64,000 nucleotides of DNA from Bacteroidales bacterium (lineage in GTDB: Bacteria; Bacteroidota; Bacteroidia; Bacteroidales; UBA932), in assembly GCA_024401635.1 (NCBI GenBank), contig JAKSKP010000002.1, positions 1-64,000 of the forward strand, read 5' to 3'. Made by a program: the position numbers and the translations under genes. The notes beneath the pieces were generated by a model. The model searched no databases. It had not been told where the DNA came from and saw only the letters and a list, made by a program, of their open reading frames with translations. Below, piece after piece: positions 9,667 through 18,738 of this stretch (positions within the stretch are counted from its first letter, which is position 1; the number at the start of each line of letters is the position of its first letter).

Positions 9667-11354
9667 TCCGTAACCTCCAATATTTTACCGTTGTCCGCAG
9701 CGACCGCCGCCTTCCATTTCTCGGAATAGCCTGGCTGGGATATGTTATCCGGAACACCGTATCCGTTCGTCACCCAGCTGCCGTCGGGATTCTGCGCCTT
9801 GACGTTGCCGTCAATGAACTTCACGAGCAGGTATTCTTCCAGTTCCGACCATTGCCTGAATATTTCATCCGCTGCGTCACAGCATCTGCCGGTCAGCAGT
9901 TTGCGCACGGCTTTACCGTTCTTTATCAGTTTCAGCGCTTCGGCATCCCACGCCGGCAGCATTTCGCTGCATTGTTTCTCCCACTGCAGGGCCTTTGCAT
10001 GCACCGTCGGAGCCATTATGTCGTAAGCCTTGTAACAGGCGTTGGCCACTCGGTTGCATATCCAGAAAGCGGAGGCCGAGGAATAATGGAGCATATCGCC
10101 ATTGCCGTGCTCAAAGCAGTGCGGAACCCTTGTAACAGATGCATAAACCGGTGTAAGATAAGACGTTGCCGCATCATCACAGCCAAACCATATAACGCCT
10201 CCCACCAGGTCGGGCAGAGACGGACGGGCCTGGGCCACGAACCAGAATCCTGTCTGCTGGGTGGCAATGGCCCTCTCGTTGTAATATTCCTTTCCGTCCA
10301 CCTTGAAGGACATCGGACGCCAGCGGTAAGGCAGCCTGTTTCCTCCCGCCCCTATGTCGGTGGTCATATCCATGGGCGTACCTTCATAGTGGTCGCGCAT
10401 CACGCGTGCCACGTCGGCGACGCTTATCTTGCGCGAAGGCTTCACAAACAGGGGGAAGCGCTTCGACTTGTCGTGTCCGAGGGCGTATTCTATGTAATCC
10501 ATTGCAGGACGCGTCTGCTCCATTCCGTTTTCATCCAAAAATGTGAAGTTGCCTTCACAAAGTATGTTGAATGCGCTCCAGGCCCTGGCTTCACAACCCC
10601 TCATACCTCCGAAATCAAGCGGATTGTATGCGTCCGCGAAGCTGAAATCCCCGTCAGCGCCGCTGAAATACCCGCGCTCGCGGGCGAAGCTGATAACGTC
10701 GGGGGAATACACGCACTCGTCAGGACGGTCAAGCGGGAAAGTGGTGATGCGGCTCTGGTTGGCGTGGGAACAGATATATCCGTCAGGAATCCTGCGGGCC
10801 ACATATACTATGCCCTTGCCATAGGAGCCCTTGCCTATCAGGTCCATCACCCAGGCCTCGTCCTTGTCCGCTATGGAAAAGCTTTCGCCTTCGGAACAAT
10901 AGCCGTAACGGGAGGTCAGGTCATAGATGAGGGCTATGGCCTGTCTGGCCGTGGTGCAGCGCTCGAGGGCTATGTATATCAGCGAACCATAGTCGAGGAT
11001 GGCACCTTCCTGCGCCCAAAGTTCCTCGCGGCCGCCGTAGGTGGTCTCGCCTATGATAAGCTGGCGCTCGTTCATATTGCCGGTGCGCGTATATGTCACG
11101 GAAGCCTGGGGTATCTCACCCAGAGGCCTGTTGGAGTCCCAGTCGACAATGCGGCGCATCTCTCCAGCCTTGTGGACACCGCCTTCAAGATGGTAAAGCT
11201 CTCCGAACAGCTGGTGCGAATCGGCGGCGTAGGATACCATATTGCTGCCATCAGCCGAGGCTCCGCGCGTGATTATGACGTTGGTGCAGGCGAATGCCGC
11301 CTGTTGTCCTGCCAGCAGAGCAAGCATCGACATTAAGAACGATAGTTTACGCAT
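9663..11354 (-). CDS. Secreted C69-family dipeptidase (Ntn hydrolase)
   Basis: Peptidase family C69 (PepD-like) enzyme, 563 residues. The start at 11354 was chosen because it gives a clean signal peptide (MRKLSFLMSMLALLAGQQAAFA). This leaves Cys, followed by TNVIITRGASADGS, at the mature N terminus. That Cys is the expected N-terminal nucleophile, freed here by signal cleavage. Further family motifs are GETTYGGREELW, IAYALERC-like IYIALERCTTARQA and SFSIADKDEAWVMDL. The frame is open further upstream but that part overlaps the divergent gene and has no domain. The stop overlaps the efflux adaptor start (ATGA), so it heads the efflux operon. Probable role: periplasmic or surface di- and oligopeptide cleavage. 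Confidence 0.9.
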   Translation of the reverse strand: MRKLSFLMSMLALLAGQQAAFACTNVIITRGASADGSNMVSYAADSHQLFGELYHLEGGVHKAGEMRRIVDWDSNRPLGEIPQASVTYTRTGNMNERQLIIGETTYGGREELWAQEGAILDYGSLIYIALERCTTARQAIALIYDLTSRYGYCSEGESFSIADKDEAWVMDLIGKGSYGKGIVYVARRIPDGYICSHANQSRITTFPLDRPDECVYSPDVISFARERGYFSGADGDFSFADAYNPLDFGGMRGCEARAWSAFNILCEGNFTFLDENGMEQTRPAMDYIEYALGHDKSKRFPLFVKPSRKISVADVARVMRDHYEGTPMDMTTDIGAGGNRLPYRWRPMSFKVDGKEYYNERAIATQQTGFWFVAQARPSLPDLVGGVIWFGCDDAATSYLTPVYASVTRVPHCFEHGNGDMLHYSSASAFWICNRVANACYKAYDIMAPTVHAKALQWEKQCSEMLPAWDAEALKLIKNGKAVRKLLTGRCCDAADEIFRQWSELEEYLLVKFIDGNVKAQNPDGSWVTNGYGVPDNISQPGYSEKWKAAVAADNGKILEVTE

Positions 11355-11355
11355 T

Positions 11356-11386
11356 TTTGTCTTTATTGTAAATTTGACTAAATTTG
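11356..11386 (+). promoter_or_regulatory. Promoter for the 11415 gene and pheS
   Basis: TTTG at 11356-11359, exactly 19 nt, then TAAATTTG at 11379-11386: a full match to the Bacteroidota consensus. A second TAAATTTG lies at 11369-11376. The -33 box is directly next to the start codon of the divergent C69 peptidase gene, so the two genes share a 60-bp control region. Confidence 0.7.
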
Positions 11387-11414
11387 CCCAATCAACCGGC
11401 AAAGTTAACATTTT

Positions 11415-11855
11415 ATGCTGACAAAGACAAAAACGGCGGCTATCGCCATACTGCTCTTTTCCTGCATTTCCGCGGCGGCGCAGGACGAGCAGAAAAAGCC
11501 CGATCCGATCGAACTGGCGGAAAAGGAAACCGAAAGGCTTGAAAAGATGCTGAAGCTGGAAGACTGGCAGGTTTTCTACATAGACAGCACCCTCGTCACG
11601 AATTATACGGGCTGGATGGAGGAAATGGATGCCCTCAGCAAGGCCAGGGTCGAGAATCCCGACATTTACCTCGCTGTCCAGGACAAGTGGATGGAACGCA
11701 ACGAGGCGGCATACAGGAAGTTCTTCACCGAGAGCCAGTGGGCCGAGTACCTCAAGCAAGGCGGGGAACGCATAATCAAGGACAGGCAGAAACGCAGGGA
11801 CAAGGCCGCCGGGATAGAGCCTGAAAAAAGGAACAAGAAAAAGAAAAACAGATAA
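11415..11855 (+). CDS. Small secreted charged protein of unknown function
   Basis: A 146-residue protein with a signal peptide (MLTKTKTAAIAILLFSCISAAAQ) and a highly charged, mostly helical mature part. That part includes KETERLEKMLKLEDWQVFYIDSTL and WMERNEAAYRKFFTESQWAEYLKQG, and the tail is lysine/arginine-rich (KRNKKKKNR). I do not recognise a named domain. The EDWQVF..LT-like spacing recalls periplasmic helical proteins of the Spy/CpxP kind, but that is only an impression. Its stop shares a base with the pheS start (TAATG), so it is cotranslated with pheS. Confidence 0.8.
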   Translation: MLTKTKTAAIAILLFSCISAAAQDEQKKPDPIELAEKETERLEKMLKLEDWQVFYIDSTLVTNYTGWMEEMDALSKARVENPDIYLAVQDKWMERNEAAYRKFFTESQWAEYLKQGGERIIKDRQKRRDKAAGIEPEKRNKKKKNR

Positions 11856-12922
11856 TGAAAGAGAAGATTGAGGCTTTGATGGCGGAGGTTGCCGCTCTGA
11901 AGGCAAACACACGTCAGGATGTTGAAGATGCCCGTATCCGCCTTTTGGGAAAGAAAGGCAGCATCACCGAGCTGTTCGATGAGTTCCGTGGCGTCGCTCC
12001 CGAAATGAAGCGCGAGTTCGGTGCGAAGCTGAACGTCCTCAAGAATGCAGCGGCAGACCGCATAGCCCAGCTCAGGGAAGAGGTCGAGAACAAGGCGGTC
12101 TCTTCAGCGGGTGGAGCCGCAAATGACCTGACCATGCCCGGAACACCAGGAGAACTCGGCTCGCGCCATCCCGTATCCATCGTCCGCCAGGAAATTGTGG
12201 ACATTTTCCGCAAGTTCGGCTACGACGTGGCCGAAGGACCCGAAATAGAGGATGACTGGCACGTGTTCGAAGCCCTCAACTTCCCCCCCGAGCATCCCGC
12301 CCGCGAGATGCAGGACACCTTCTTCGTTTCCGACGGAGAACTTGTCTCAGAGGAGAACGGCGTGAAGACATACCGCAACCCCCTGCTCCTGCGCACCCAC
12401 ACTTCTTCCGTCCAGGTACGCACAATGGAGAAAATGCCTCTGCCCATACGCGTCATCTGCCCCGGCAGGGTATTCAGGAACGAGGCCATTTCGGCGCGCG
12501 CACACTGCATCTTCCACCAGGTGGAAGGCCTCTACATAGACGAAGGCGTGACGTTCGCGGATATGAAGCAGGCCATACTGCTCTTCGCCAGGGAAATGTT
12601 CGGCCCCGAGACGCAGATACGTATGAGGCCTTCATATTTCCCCTTCACAGAGCCCTCTGCTGAGGTTGACGTCAGTTGCAACATATGCGGAGGCAAGGGA
12701 TGCAACATCTGCAAGGGAACGGGCTGGCTGGAGATTCTGGGCTGCGGAATGGTGGATCCCAACGTGCTCGAGGCGAGCGGCATCGATTCGAAGAAGTACA
12801 GCGGCTTTGCCTTCGGTATGGGCATAGAGCGCATCGCCATGCTGAAATGGCAGGTAAAGGACCTCCGCAATTACTTCGAGAACGACCTCCGGTTCCTGCG
12901 CGAATTCGAGACCGTTCTCTAA
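11855..12922 (+). CDS. pheS: Phenylalanine--tRNA ligase alpha subunit
   Basis: Catalytic alpha subunit of the alpha2beta2 phenylalanyl-tRNA synthetase. At 355 residues it has an N-terminal coiled coil (about 1-90), then the class II core. Motif 2 is FRNEAISARAHCIFHQVEG and motif 3 is GFAFGMGIERIAMLKW. A cysteine-rich loop (CNICGGKGCNICKGTGW) in the core is usual in this branch. pheT is not adjacent. The gene follows the small secreted protein with a one-base overlap and uses its promoter. Confidence 0.97.
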   Translation: MKEKIEALMAEVAALKANTRQDVEDARIRLLGKKGSITELFDEFRGVAPEMKREFGAKLNVLKNAAADRIAQLREEVENKAVSSAGGAANDLTMPGTPGELGSRHPVSIVRQEIVDIFRKFGYDVAEGPEIEDDWHVFEALNFPPEHPAREMQDTFFVSDGELVSEENGVKTYRNPLLLRTHTSSVQVRTMEKMPLPIRVICPGRVFRNEAISARAHCIFHQVEGLYIDEGVTFADMKQAILLFAREMFGPETQIRMRPSYFPFTEPSAEVDVSCNICGGKGCNICKGTGWLEILGCGMVDPNVLEASGIDSKKYSGFAFGMGIERIAMLKWQVKDLRNYFENDLRFLREFETVL

Positions 12923-12970
12923 GCGGCGCGGAATCTGATTGAAATCCGAACTCATTAACTGCATTATAAA

Positions 12971-15200
12971 TTGAAACACTATCTTGCCTTTCCGTTCACG
13001 GCCGTCATGCTGCTGTGCATCGGCTTTTGCCTCAATTCCTGCGGGAACCAGGCCACAGAGGACATCGACCCTGACATCGCCGCCATCAAAGGGTTGGCTC
13101 AAAGAATCATACCCCAGAAGGAAAAAGCCTTTGTCTTTGAACTTCTTCCCGCCGGGGACAAGGATTACTTCAGAATCGAATCGAGGGGCCGCAAGATAGC
13201 AATCGGAGGCAACAACGCCAATTCCATGGCCGTTGGCCTGAATCATTATCTGAAATACTACTGCCTCGTGGAGGTTGGTTGGTTCAAGTCCGACGGCTTC
13301 AAGATGCCTGCAAGACTGCCAAAGGTGGAAAAGCCCATCCAGGTTGAAGCCAGAGTGGACAAGCGTTTCTTCTTCAATTACTGCACTTTCGGCTACACCA
13401 TGCCCTGGTGGGAATGGGAAGAATGGGAACATATCATCGACTGGATGGCGCTCAACGGAATCAATCTGCCGCTGGCCATTACCGGACAGGAATCTATCTG
13501 GTATCAGATATGGACAGAGATGGGCCTGAGCGATGAAGAGGTGCGCAGTTATTTTACAGGGCCCGCGCATCTTCCCTGGCACAGGATGCAGAACATAGAC
13601 CGATGGGGCGGTCCCCTGCCCAAGTCCTGGCTTGACGGCCAGCTGGAACTCCAGAAAAAGATTACCGATCGCGAACGCCAGTTCAACATGAAGCCGGTGC
13701 TGCCCGCGTTCTCCGGCCACGTCCCCCGCGAGTTGAAGCGCATCCGCCCAGAGGCCACGATAACGCAGTTGGAGCTTTGGGGCGGTTTCCCGGAAGAAAA
13801 CGCCTGCACTTTTCTGGACCCGATGAGCGAACTCTTTGCCGAAATCCAGAAGAAGTTCGTCGAGAAAGAGAGTGAAATCTACGGTACCGACCATATCTAC
13901 GGGATAGATATTTTCAACGAGATGATGCCGCCAAGCTGGGAACCTGAATACCTTGGCCGTGTCAGCCGCCAGGTATATGAATCTTTGGAAAAGGCCGATC
14001 CGCAGGCTACCTGGCTGCAGATGGGATGGCTGTTCTACAACGACAGGCAATACTGGCTCAAAGACAAGGTTCAGGCCTATCTGACATCTTTCCCGAAAGA
14101 CAGACAACTGATGCTGGACTACTACTGCGAGCGTCAGGAGGTATGGCAACGCACGGAGAATTTCTTCGGGGTACCTTAATATATGGTGCTACCTCGGGAA
14201 TTTCGGAGGAAACACAATGCTTTCCGGAAACCTGAAAGAAATCGACAGAAGGTTGGAGAACACTTTCGCCTGCGGAGGTGAGAATTTCGAGGGAATAGGT
14301 TCCACCCTCGAGGGTTTTGACTGCAATCCCTTCGTATATGAATATGTCCTGGAAAAGGCCTGGGACATGCCACAGCACCACGACATCGCTCAGTGGACTC
14401 AATGCCTTGCCGACCAAAGAACCGGCAAGGTCGACGAAAACGCACGCGCGGCCTGGAAAATCCTGGTGGACAGCATCTACGTCAGCCCCACGTCTCCTTG
14501 GCAAAAAGCGTTTGTTGACGCACGTCCTGCATTTGATCATCATCCTATCACATATCACGCCAGGTCCCGTTTCGAGTATGGCAACTCCAATCTGCGCGAA
14601 GCATTGAGGCTGCTTCTTGCAGCGGAAGGAAGGAATACTGCATACTCTTTCGACGTGGCAAACGTCACAAGACAGTGGCTGAGCAACAATTTTCATAGGG
14701 TATTCGACCTATATGCCGAAGCATATGGGAACCGTGACCGCGGAAAGATGAAGGAGCTTGCGGCGGAAATGACTGAAATGCTGGATGATATCGACGAAAT
14801 TGTTTCCACTCAAAACGCATTTCTGGTTGGAAAGTGGATTGCCGACGCACGCAGATGGGGAGCCACTCCCGAAGAAGCGGACTATTTCGAGTCGAACGCC
14901 CGCAATCTCATCACGACCTGGAGCGATGCAGGAATGGTTCTCAACGATTATGCTGCCCGTACGTGGGGTGGCCTGGTGAAAACCTACTACAAGCCACGCT
15001 GGACAATGTTCTTCGAGGCTGTCGACCGCTCCCTTGACGAAGGTTCGGGATTCGACGAAGAGCACCTCACACAGTATTACGATTCCGTTACAGCGTATGA
15101 AAAGAGTTGGTGGGACGAGCGCTTATACGACTTCCCTTCTTCGCCATGCGGTGACGCCAAAGAGATAGCGAAACGTCTTCTTGACAAATATTCTCTCTAA
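12971..15200 (+). pseudogene. Alpha-N-acetylglucosaminidase (GH89), frameshifted
   Basis: Two frames together encode a NAGLU-type GH89 lipoprotein. The first (TTG start at 12971) begins MKHYLAFPFTAVMLLCIGF and has lipobox LNSC. It contains the GH89 domain to ENFFGVP and stops at 14179. The second frame resumes with YIWCYLGNFGGNTMLSG and ends at 15200. Removing one A in CCTTAATATATGG near 14177 joins them without loss. The acid/base motif IFNEMMPPSW and the nucleophile region STLEGFDCNP are intact, on opposite sides of the break. The enzyme would remove terminal alpha-linked GlcNAc, for example from gastric mucin or heparan sulfate. As read, the product lacks half its active site, unless this is a sequencing error. 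Confidence 0.85.
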
Positions 15201-15215
15201 AAATTTACTAAAAAG

Positions 15216-15246
15216 TTTGGAGATTGGAATTTTAGTGCTACCTTTG
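15216..15246 (+). promoter_or_regulatory. Promoter of tRNA-Gly
   Basis: TTTG at 15216-15219, 19 nt, then TACCTTTG at 15239-15246: a complete Bacteroidota consensus promoter 36 nt upstream of the tRNA and directly after the GH89 gene. Confidence 0.85.
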
Positions 15247-15281
15247 CAGTCCCAATCATTGAAATAGCAATTGATTTGCAC

Positions 15282-15354
<73 letters not shown>

Positions 15355-15355
15355 C

Positions 15356-15397
15356 AACAACGAAAGGTGGCCCAAGAGGTCACCTTTCGTTGTTTAT
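15356..15397 (+). terminator. Terminator of tRNA-Gly
   Basis: Perfect 14-bp stem AACAACGAAAGGTG (15356-15369) with its complement (15381-15394) around an 11-nt loop, directly after the tRNA. The 3' U run is short (TGTTTAT). The structure is symmetric, so it may also serve the HTH gene arriving from the other side. Confidence 0.75.
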
Positions 15398-15415
15398 GTA
15401 TCCTTCGATCAGTTA

Positions 15416-15616
15416 TTAATCTCCTTCTTCCAAATAGAACAGCTCGTTTACCGATATGTCGAACACTTTGGAAATTTTTAAAGCAAGAACGGTTGAAGGA
15501 TTGAATTTACCCAATTCGATTGCATTGATGGTCTGCCGGCTGGCAGCCACCTTGTCGGCAAGTTCCTGCTGTGAAATACGCCTTCTAGCTCTTTCTACCT
15601 TTAAATTATTCTGCAT
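15416..15616 (-). CDS. XRE-family transcriptional regulator (small HTH protein)
   Basis: A 66-residue protein that is almost entirely one Cro/CI helix-turn-helix. Residues 5-60 read ERARRRISQQELADKVAASR, QTINAIELGKFNPSTVLALK and ISKVFDISVNELF. It belongs to the small YozG/HipB-like class often paired with a membrane protein. Its start overlaps the end of the upstream membrane-protein gene by 11 bp. The likely role is repressor of its own two-gene operon, possibly through the palindromes at 16162-16212. Confidence 0.9.
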   Translation of the reverse strand: MQNNLKVERARRRISQQELADKVAASRQTINAIELGKFNPSTVLALKISKVFDISVNELFYLEEGD

Positions 15617-16136
15617 TGTTGACTGATTTATTCAATTTATGTAAATTAATTCTGAAGATTACCTCGTAATAGATGAACATGTAAAACACCCCGGAAAAAT
15701 TCTCAAGCCATTTATATTTCTGGCAAAAATCGGATAACATCATTTTAAATCCGTCAGGATCCACTATGTTGCCAGAAACACCAAAAGCCTCAGCTACCAT
15801 GCAGGCTCCGCCTATCGTTGCAATGGTAGAATAAATAAGGTAACAGCAGAATCCTATGATTGTAGAAATTATAATGGATTTCTTTCGGATAGCACCAATG
15901 TATTCGTCTTCGAATCTTTCTTGAGAGAAAGCAATCAAAAACAGGCCGATTGAAAGAAAGATTGCCATCAAACCTGCAAGAATGCGTACAGTTATTGCAA
16001 ATGAATTCTTTAAATCAATTAGCCCTAGAACATTGCAAAAAAACAATGAAACAGGAATGCCAATAAATGAGAGCAGTAATATCCAACATCCGACTTTTTG
16101 GAATTTGTGAGGAAATAGAAATGTTTTGTTTTTCAT
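15606..16136 (-). CDS. Membrane protein of unknown function, partner of the HTH regulator
   Basis: The 176 residues carry about four membrane segments, near 16-38, 46-70, 88-112 and 148-163. A hydrophilic stretch (FSQERFEDEYIGAIRKKS) lies between the second and third. No domain is recognised with confidence; the general plan resembles small integral membrane proteins found next to YozG-type regulators. Base composition is clearly richer in A+T than in the flanking genes, as it is for the HTH gene, which suggests recent acquisition next to tRNA-Gly. Confidence 0.75.
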   Translation of the reverse strand: MKNKTFLFPHKFQKVGCWILLLSFIGIPVSLFFCNVLGLIDLKNSFAITVRILAGLMAIFLSIGLFLIAFSQERFEDEYIGAIRKKSIIISTIIGFCCYLIYSTIATIGGACMVAEAFGVSGNIVDPDGFKMMLSDFCQKYKWLENFSGVFYMFIYYEVIFRINLHKLNKSVNNAE

Positions 16137-16157
16137 ATGTGTATTTTTTTAACACCG

Positions 16158-16212
16158 CAAATGTAAATAATAGTTTACAAATTTGCAAGTATAAATGACA
16201 CTTTGTATACAA
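16158..16212. promoter_or_regulatory. Promoter and candidate operators for the HTH/membrane-protein pair
   Basis: On the minus strand TACATTTG (complement of 16158-16165) is a good -7 box for the 16136 gene. It overlaps an inverted repeat, TGTAAA (16162-16167), six bases, TTTACA (16174-16179). A perfect 10-bp palindrome TTGTATACAA follows at 16203-16212. The small XRE protein is the obvious candidate binder; this is inference. Confidence 0.45.
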
Positions 16213-16264
16213 TAAATTACATTGCCCATTGGATTGGACATTGCTTATCATTGCAAAAATATGT

Positions 16265-16272
16265 TAACTTTG
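16265..16272 (+). promoter_or_regulatory. -7 box of the GH3 gene, very close to its start codon
   Basis: TAACTTTG at 16265-16272 fits TAnnTTTG; a weak TTG lies at 16241-16243. The ATG chosen (16279) begins only 6 nt after the box. If transcription starts about 4 nt past the box the leader would be 2-3 nt, so the mRNA would be nearly leaderless. Confidence 0.5.
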
Positions 16273-16278
16273 CCCGAC

Positions 16279-17445
16279 ATGAAAAGATTCCTTGCAGCCA
16301 CCCTTATCCTTTTGCTCTCATTCGGCCTCAACGCACGTGAGGCGAAACGGCTCGACGGCAGACACAACGGCACGGATGAGATTACCCGTCTTGTCAAGAG
16401 AATGACATTGAAGGAGAAAGTGTGCCAGATGTTCATCGTGCGTCCGGAATCCCTTGTCTGCCCCCAGGACCCTCTGAGTCTCGATCTCACTGAATTCAAC
16501 AGTGATATGGCTGATTTCTTCAGCGAATATCCTGTGGGCGGCTTCTGTATTTTCCCAAAAAATATCGTTTCACCGGAGCAGTTGTCAAAATTTACGGGCG
16601 GGCTGCGTTCGCTGTCGTATCGCTCCGGGGCCCGTTCCCTGCCCTTCAGGCCTCTGCTCTGCATCGATGAAGAGGGCGGCCGTGTGGCGCGTATCGCCAA
16701 CACGGATAGCTTCGGCCTGAAAAAGTTCGAGAGTATGACGGCGCTGGCGGCTGACAATGACGAGGAAAAGATATATGACGCATCTTTCTATATTGGAAGC
16801 TACGTCAAGGAATACGGTTTTGACATCGATTTTGCACCGGTGGCCGACGTGAACACGAACCCGGACAACATAATCATCGGACCCAGGGCATTCAGCGACA
16901 ATCCCGAAACAGCCGCCAGAATGGTGACCAGCTACCTTTCCGGCCTTTCGGATGCAGGCATCAAGGGATGCATCAAGCATTTCCCCGGTCACGGAGACAC
17001 CAGGAACGACACCCATCTCGGCTATGCGGCATCCAACAAGACTTGGGATGAGATTGACGCCTGTGAGATGGTCCCGTTCAAAGCGGGAATCGCAGCGGGA
17101 GTACAGTTGATAATGATTGCGCACATTGCGGCGCCGAACGTAACGGGAACGGACTTGCCTTCCACCCTGTCATCCGTAATCCTGCAGGAGAAACTGCGTG
17201 GTGAACTCGGTTACAAGGGGCTTATCATAACGGATGCAATGGAAATGGGTGCAATAACCCTGAAATACGGCCCTGCCGAAGCGGCCGTTGCAAGCGTTAA
17301 GGCCGGAACGGACATAATCCTGTTGCCCGCAGACCTCAAAAAGGCTGTTGACGGAATAGTCAGGGCCGTCAGAAAAGGTGAGATTTCCGAAAAGCGCATT
17401 GACGAGAGCGTTTGCAGAATCCTTTCGTTCAAACACAAACTGTAA
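16279..17445 (+). CDS. Secreted GH3 beta-N-acetylhexosaminidase (NagZ-like)
   Basis: Family 3 glycoside hydrolase, 388 residues, of the single-domain NagZ type. The start at 16279 gives a signal peptide (MKRFLAATLILLLSFGLNA). Motifs seen: the KHFPGHGDT loop (K233, H234), which marks the N-acetylglucosaminidase branch with its histidine-based acid/base, and TDAMEMGAI with D319 as the expected nucleophile. Only the (beta/alpha)8 domain is present. The likely substrate is beta-GlcNAc at non-reducing ends, either of peptidoglycan fragments or of glycans, acting in the periplasm because of the signal peptide. Classic NagZ is cytoplasmic, so export is worth noting. Confidence 0.9.
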   Translation: MKRFLAATLILLLSFGLNAREAKRLDGRHNGTDEITRLVKRMTLKEKVCQMFIVRPESLVCPQDPLSLDLTEFNSDMADFFSEYPVGGFCIFPKNIVSPEQLSKFTGGLRSLSYRSGARSLPFRPLLCIDEEGGRVARIANTDSFGLKKFESMTALAADNDEEKIYDASFYIGSYVKEYGFDIDFAPVADVNTNPDNIIIGPRAFSDNPETAARMVTSYLSGLSDAGIKGCIKHFPGHGDTRNDTHLGYAASNKTWDEIDACEMVPFKAGIAAGVQLIMIAHIAAPNVTGTDLPSTLSSVILQEKLRGELGYKGLIITDAMEMGAITLKYGPAEAAVASVKAGTDIILLPADLKKAVDGIVRAVRKGEISEKRIDESVCRILSFKHKL

Positions 17446-17491
17446 GTCTTGACATTTTGTATTATCCTTGATTATGCTCAACGAAAAAAAC

Positions 17492-18010
17492 ATGAAGAAA
17501 ATCATCATTCTACTCACTGCGGCCATTATTTGCATTGCTTCCAATGCTCAAGACAATTTCAAAGGAGACTGGTCTTTTCAAAAAAGCGTCTTGGGTACAA
17601 CCATTAAGCGTGTGCTTAGTTTCGACTCCGAACTGTCCGGCAATGTTGAGGATAATATGTCCATTGTTCTTTCCTCGGGTATGATGGGCGTGAAACTGGT
17701 TGGTGAAATGGAGATATCACTTACAGGCACTTTTGATTACAAAGATGGCCAGCTCATCATTAATTGGGACACCGAATCCTTTCTGTCGGAAGTCGTCAAG
17801 CCTGTGGAATGCTACTACAAAGGAAAGCCCGTTCCTGAAATGAAGACAGAGATGGAAAAGGTAATGACAGAAATCCTTGATAAAGTCAAAGAGGAGGCGC
17901 TCGGTGAAGAACGCTACGAATCTGCCACGTTCAAGAAAGGTAAACTTACCTTGACAGAACGGGACGAGAAAGGGAAGACGACCAGCTATACCTACTACTT
18001 TGTGAATTGA
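17492..18010 (+). CDS. Secreted protein of unknown function (lipocalin-like size)
   Basis: A 172-residue protein with a signal peptide (MKKIIILLTAAIICIASNA). It is followed by a probably all-beta segment (NFKGDWSFQK, LTGTFDYKDGQLIINWDTE, KLTLTERDEKGKTTSYTYYF), a pattern shared by DUF4923- or lipocalin-type Bacteroidales proteins. I cannot assign a family firmly. The start at the second ATG was preferred because it begins the signal peptide; in-frame starts also exist at 17468 and 17474. Confidence 0.75.
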   Translation: MKKIIILLTAAIICIASNAQDNFKGDWSFQKSVLGTTIKRVLSFDSELSGNVEDNMSIVLSSGMMGVKLVGEMEISLTGTFDYKDGQLIINWDTESFLSEVVKPVECYYKGKPVPEMKTEMEKVMTEILDKVKEEALGEERYESATFKKGKLTLTERDEKGKTTSYTYYFVN

Positions 18011-18052
18011 ACAAAATAAAATGGTTCTTTAGACCGGGATATCACAGGACAA

Positions 18053-18736
18053 ATGAAAGAGGTACTTGCATTCTTGAGAGAACTTCACGACCACAACAAC
18101 CGTGAATGGTTTCTGGAACATCACGACGAATATGTCCGGGCACGTAATACCTTCGGAGAGTTTGCCCTGACGCTGGCCGACAGGATTCGTTCCTTCGATG
18201 ATTCGATAGGGCCCCTGCAGCTGTCCGACATGACCTGGAGGATAAACAGGGACGTCAGATTTTCCGCCAACAAGGCCCCCTACAAGTGCCATATGGGTGT
18301 CTATGTGTGCCGCGGCGGGAAGAAATCCGGATACAGCGGGTATTACTTCCAGGTCAGTGCCGCCGATGACGGAGGATGGGAAAGCAGGCACATAGCCGCG
18401 GTGGGCAATTATTTTATGGAGCCGAGGGTGGTGAAGATACTTAGGGAAGACATACTGTACGGGGACGGAGATTTCCGCAGAATATTGGAGGGTGCTGACC
18501 GCAGACTGATACTCGAGACGGAAGGCTCACTTAAGAAGGTTCCTCCCGGATTTCCCGCAGACTCCCCTGACAGCGAATATTTCAAGCTCCGGAATTTCGG
18601 GATGAGTTTCGCTCCGGATGAGAAATTCGTTCTGAAAAAAAGCCTGCCGGACGACCTTGCGGAGCTTTTCCGCACTGCAAAACCGTTCCTGGACTATATC
18701 AACAGGGCGATAGACTTCTGCAGGGAAGAGATGTAA
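18053..18736 (+). CDS. DUF2461 / TIGR02453 family protein
   Basis: A 227-residue cytoplasmic protein of the DUF2461 family. It has the family start (LAFLRELHDHNNREWFLEHHDEY), the central motif TWRINRDVRFSANKAPYK and the G-rich GGKKSGYSGYYFQV. No biochemical role is established. It ends 2 bp before the aminopeptidase gene and is probably cotranscribed with it. Confidence 0.9.
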   Translation: MKEVLAFLRELHDHNNREWFLEHHDEYVRARNTFGEFALTLADRIRSFDDSIGPLQLSDMTWRINRDVRFSANKAPYKCHMGVYVCRGGKKSGYSGYYFQVSAADDGGWESRHIAAVGNYFMEPRVVKILREDILYGDGDFRRILEGADRRLILETEGSLKKVPPGFPADSPDSEYFKLRNFGMSFAPDEKFVLKKSLPDDLAELFRTAKPFLDYINRAIDFCREEM

Positions 18737-18738
18737 AT

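Noticed and set aside
11355..11912. 186-codon N-terminal extension of the C69 peptidase frame
   Set aside because: It is a chance open frame antisense to the secreted protein at 11415 and precedes a clean signal peptide at 11354.
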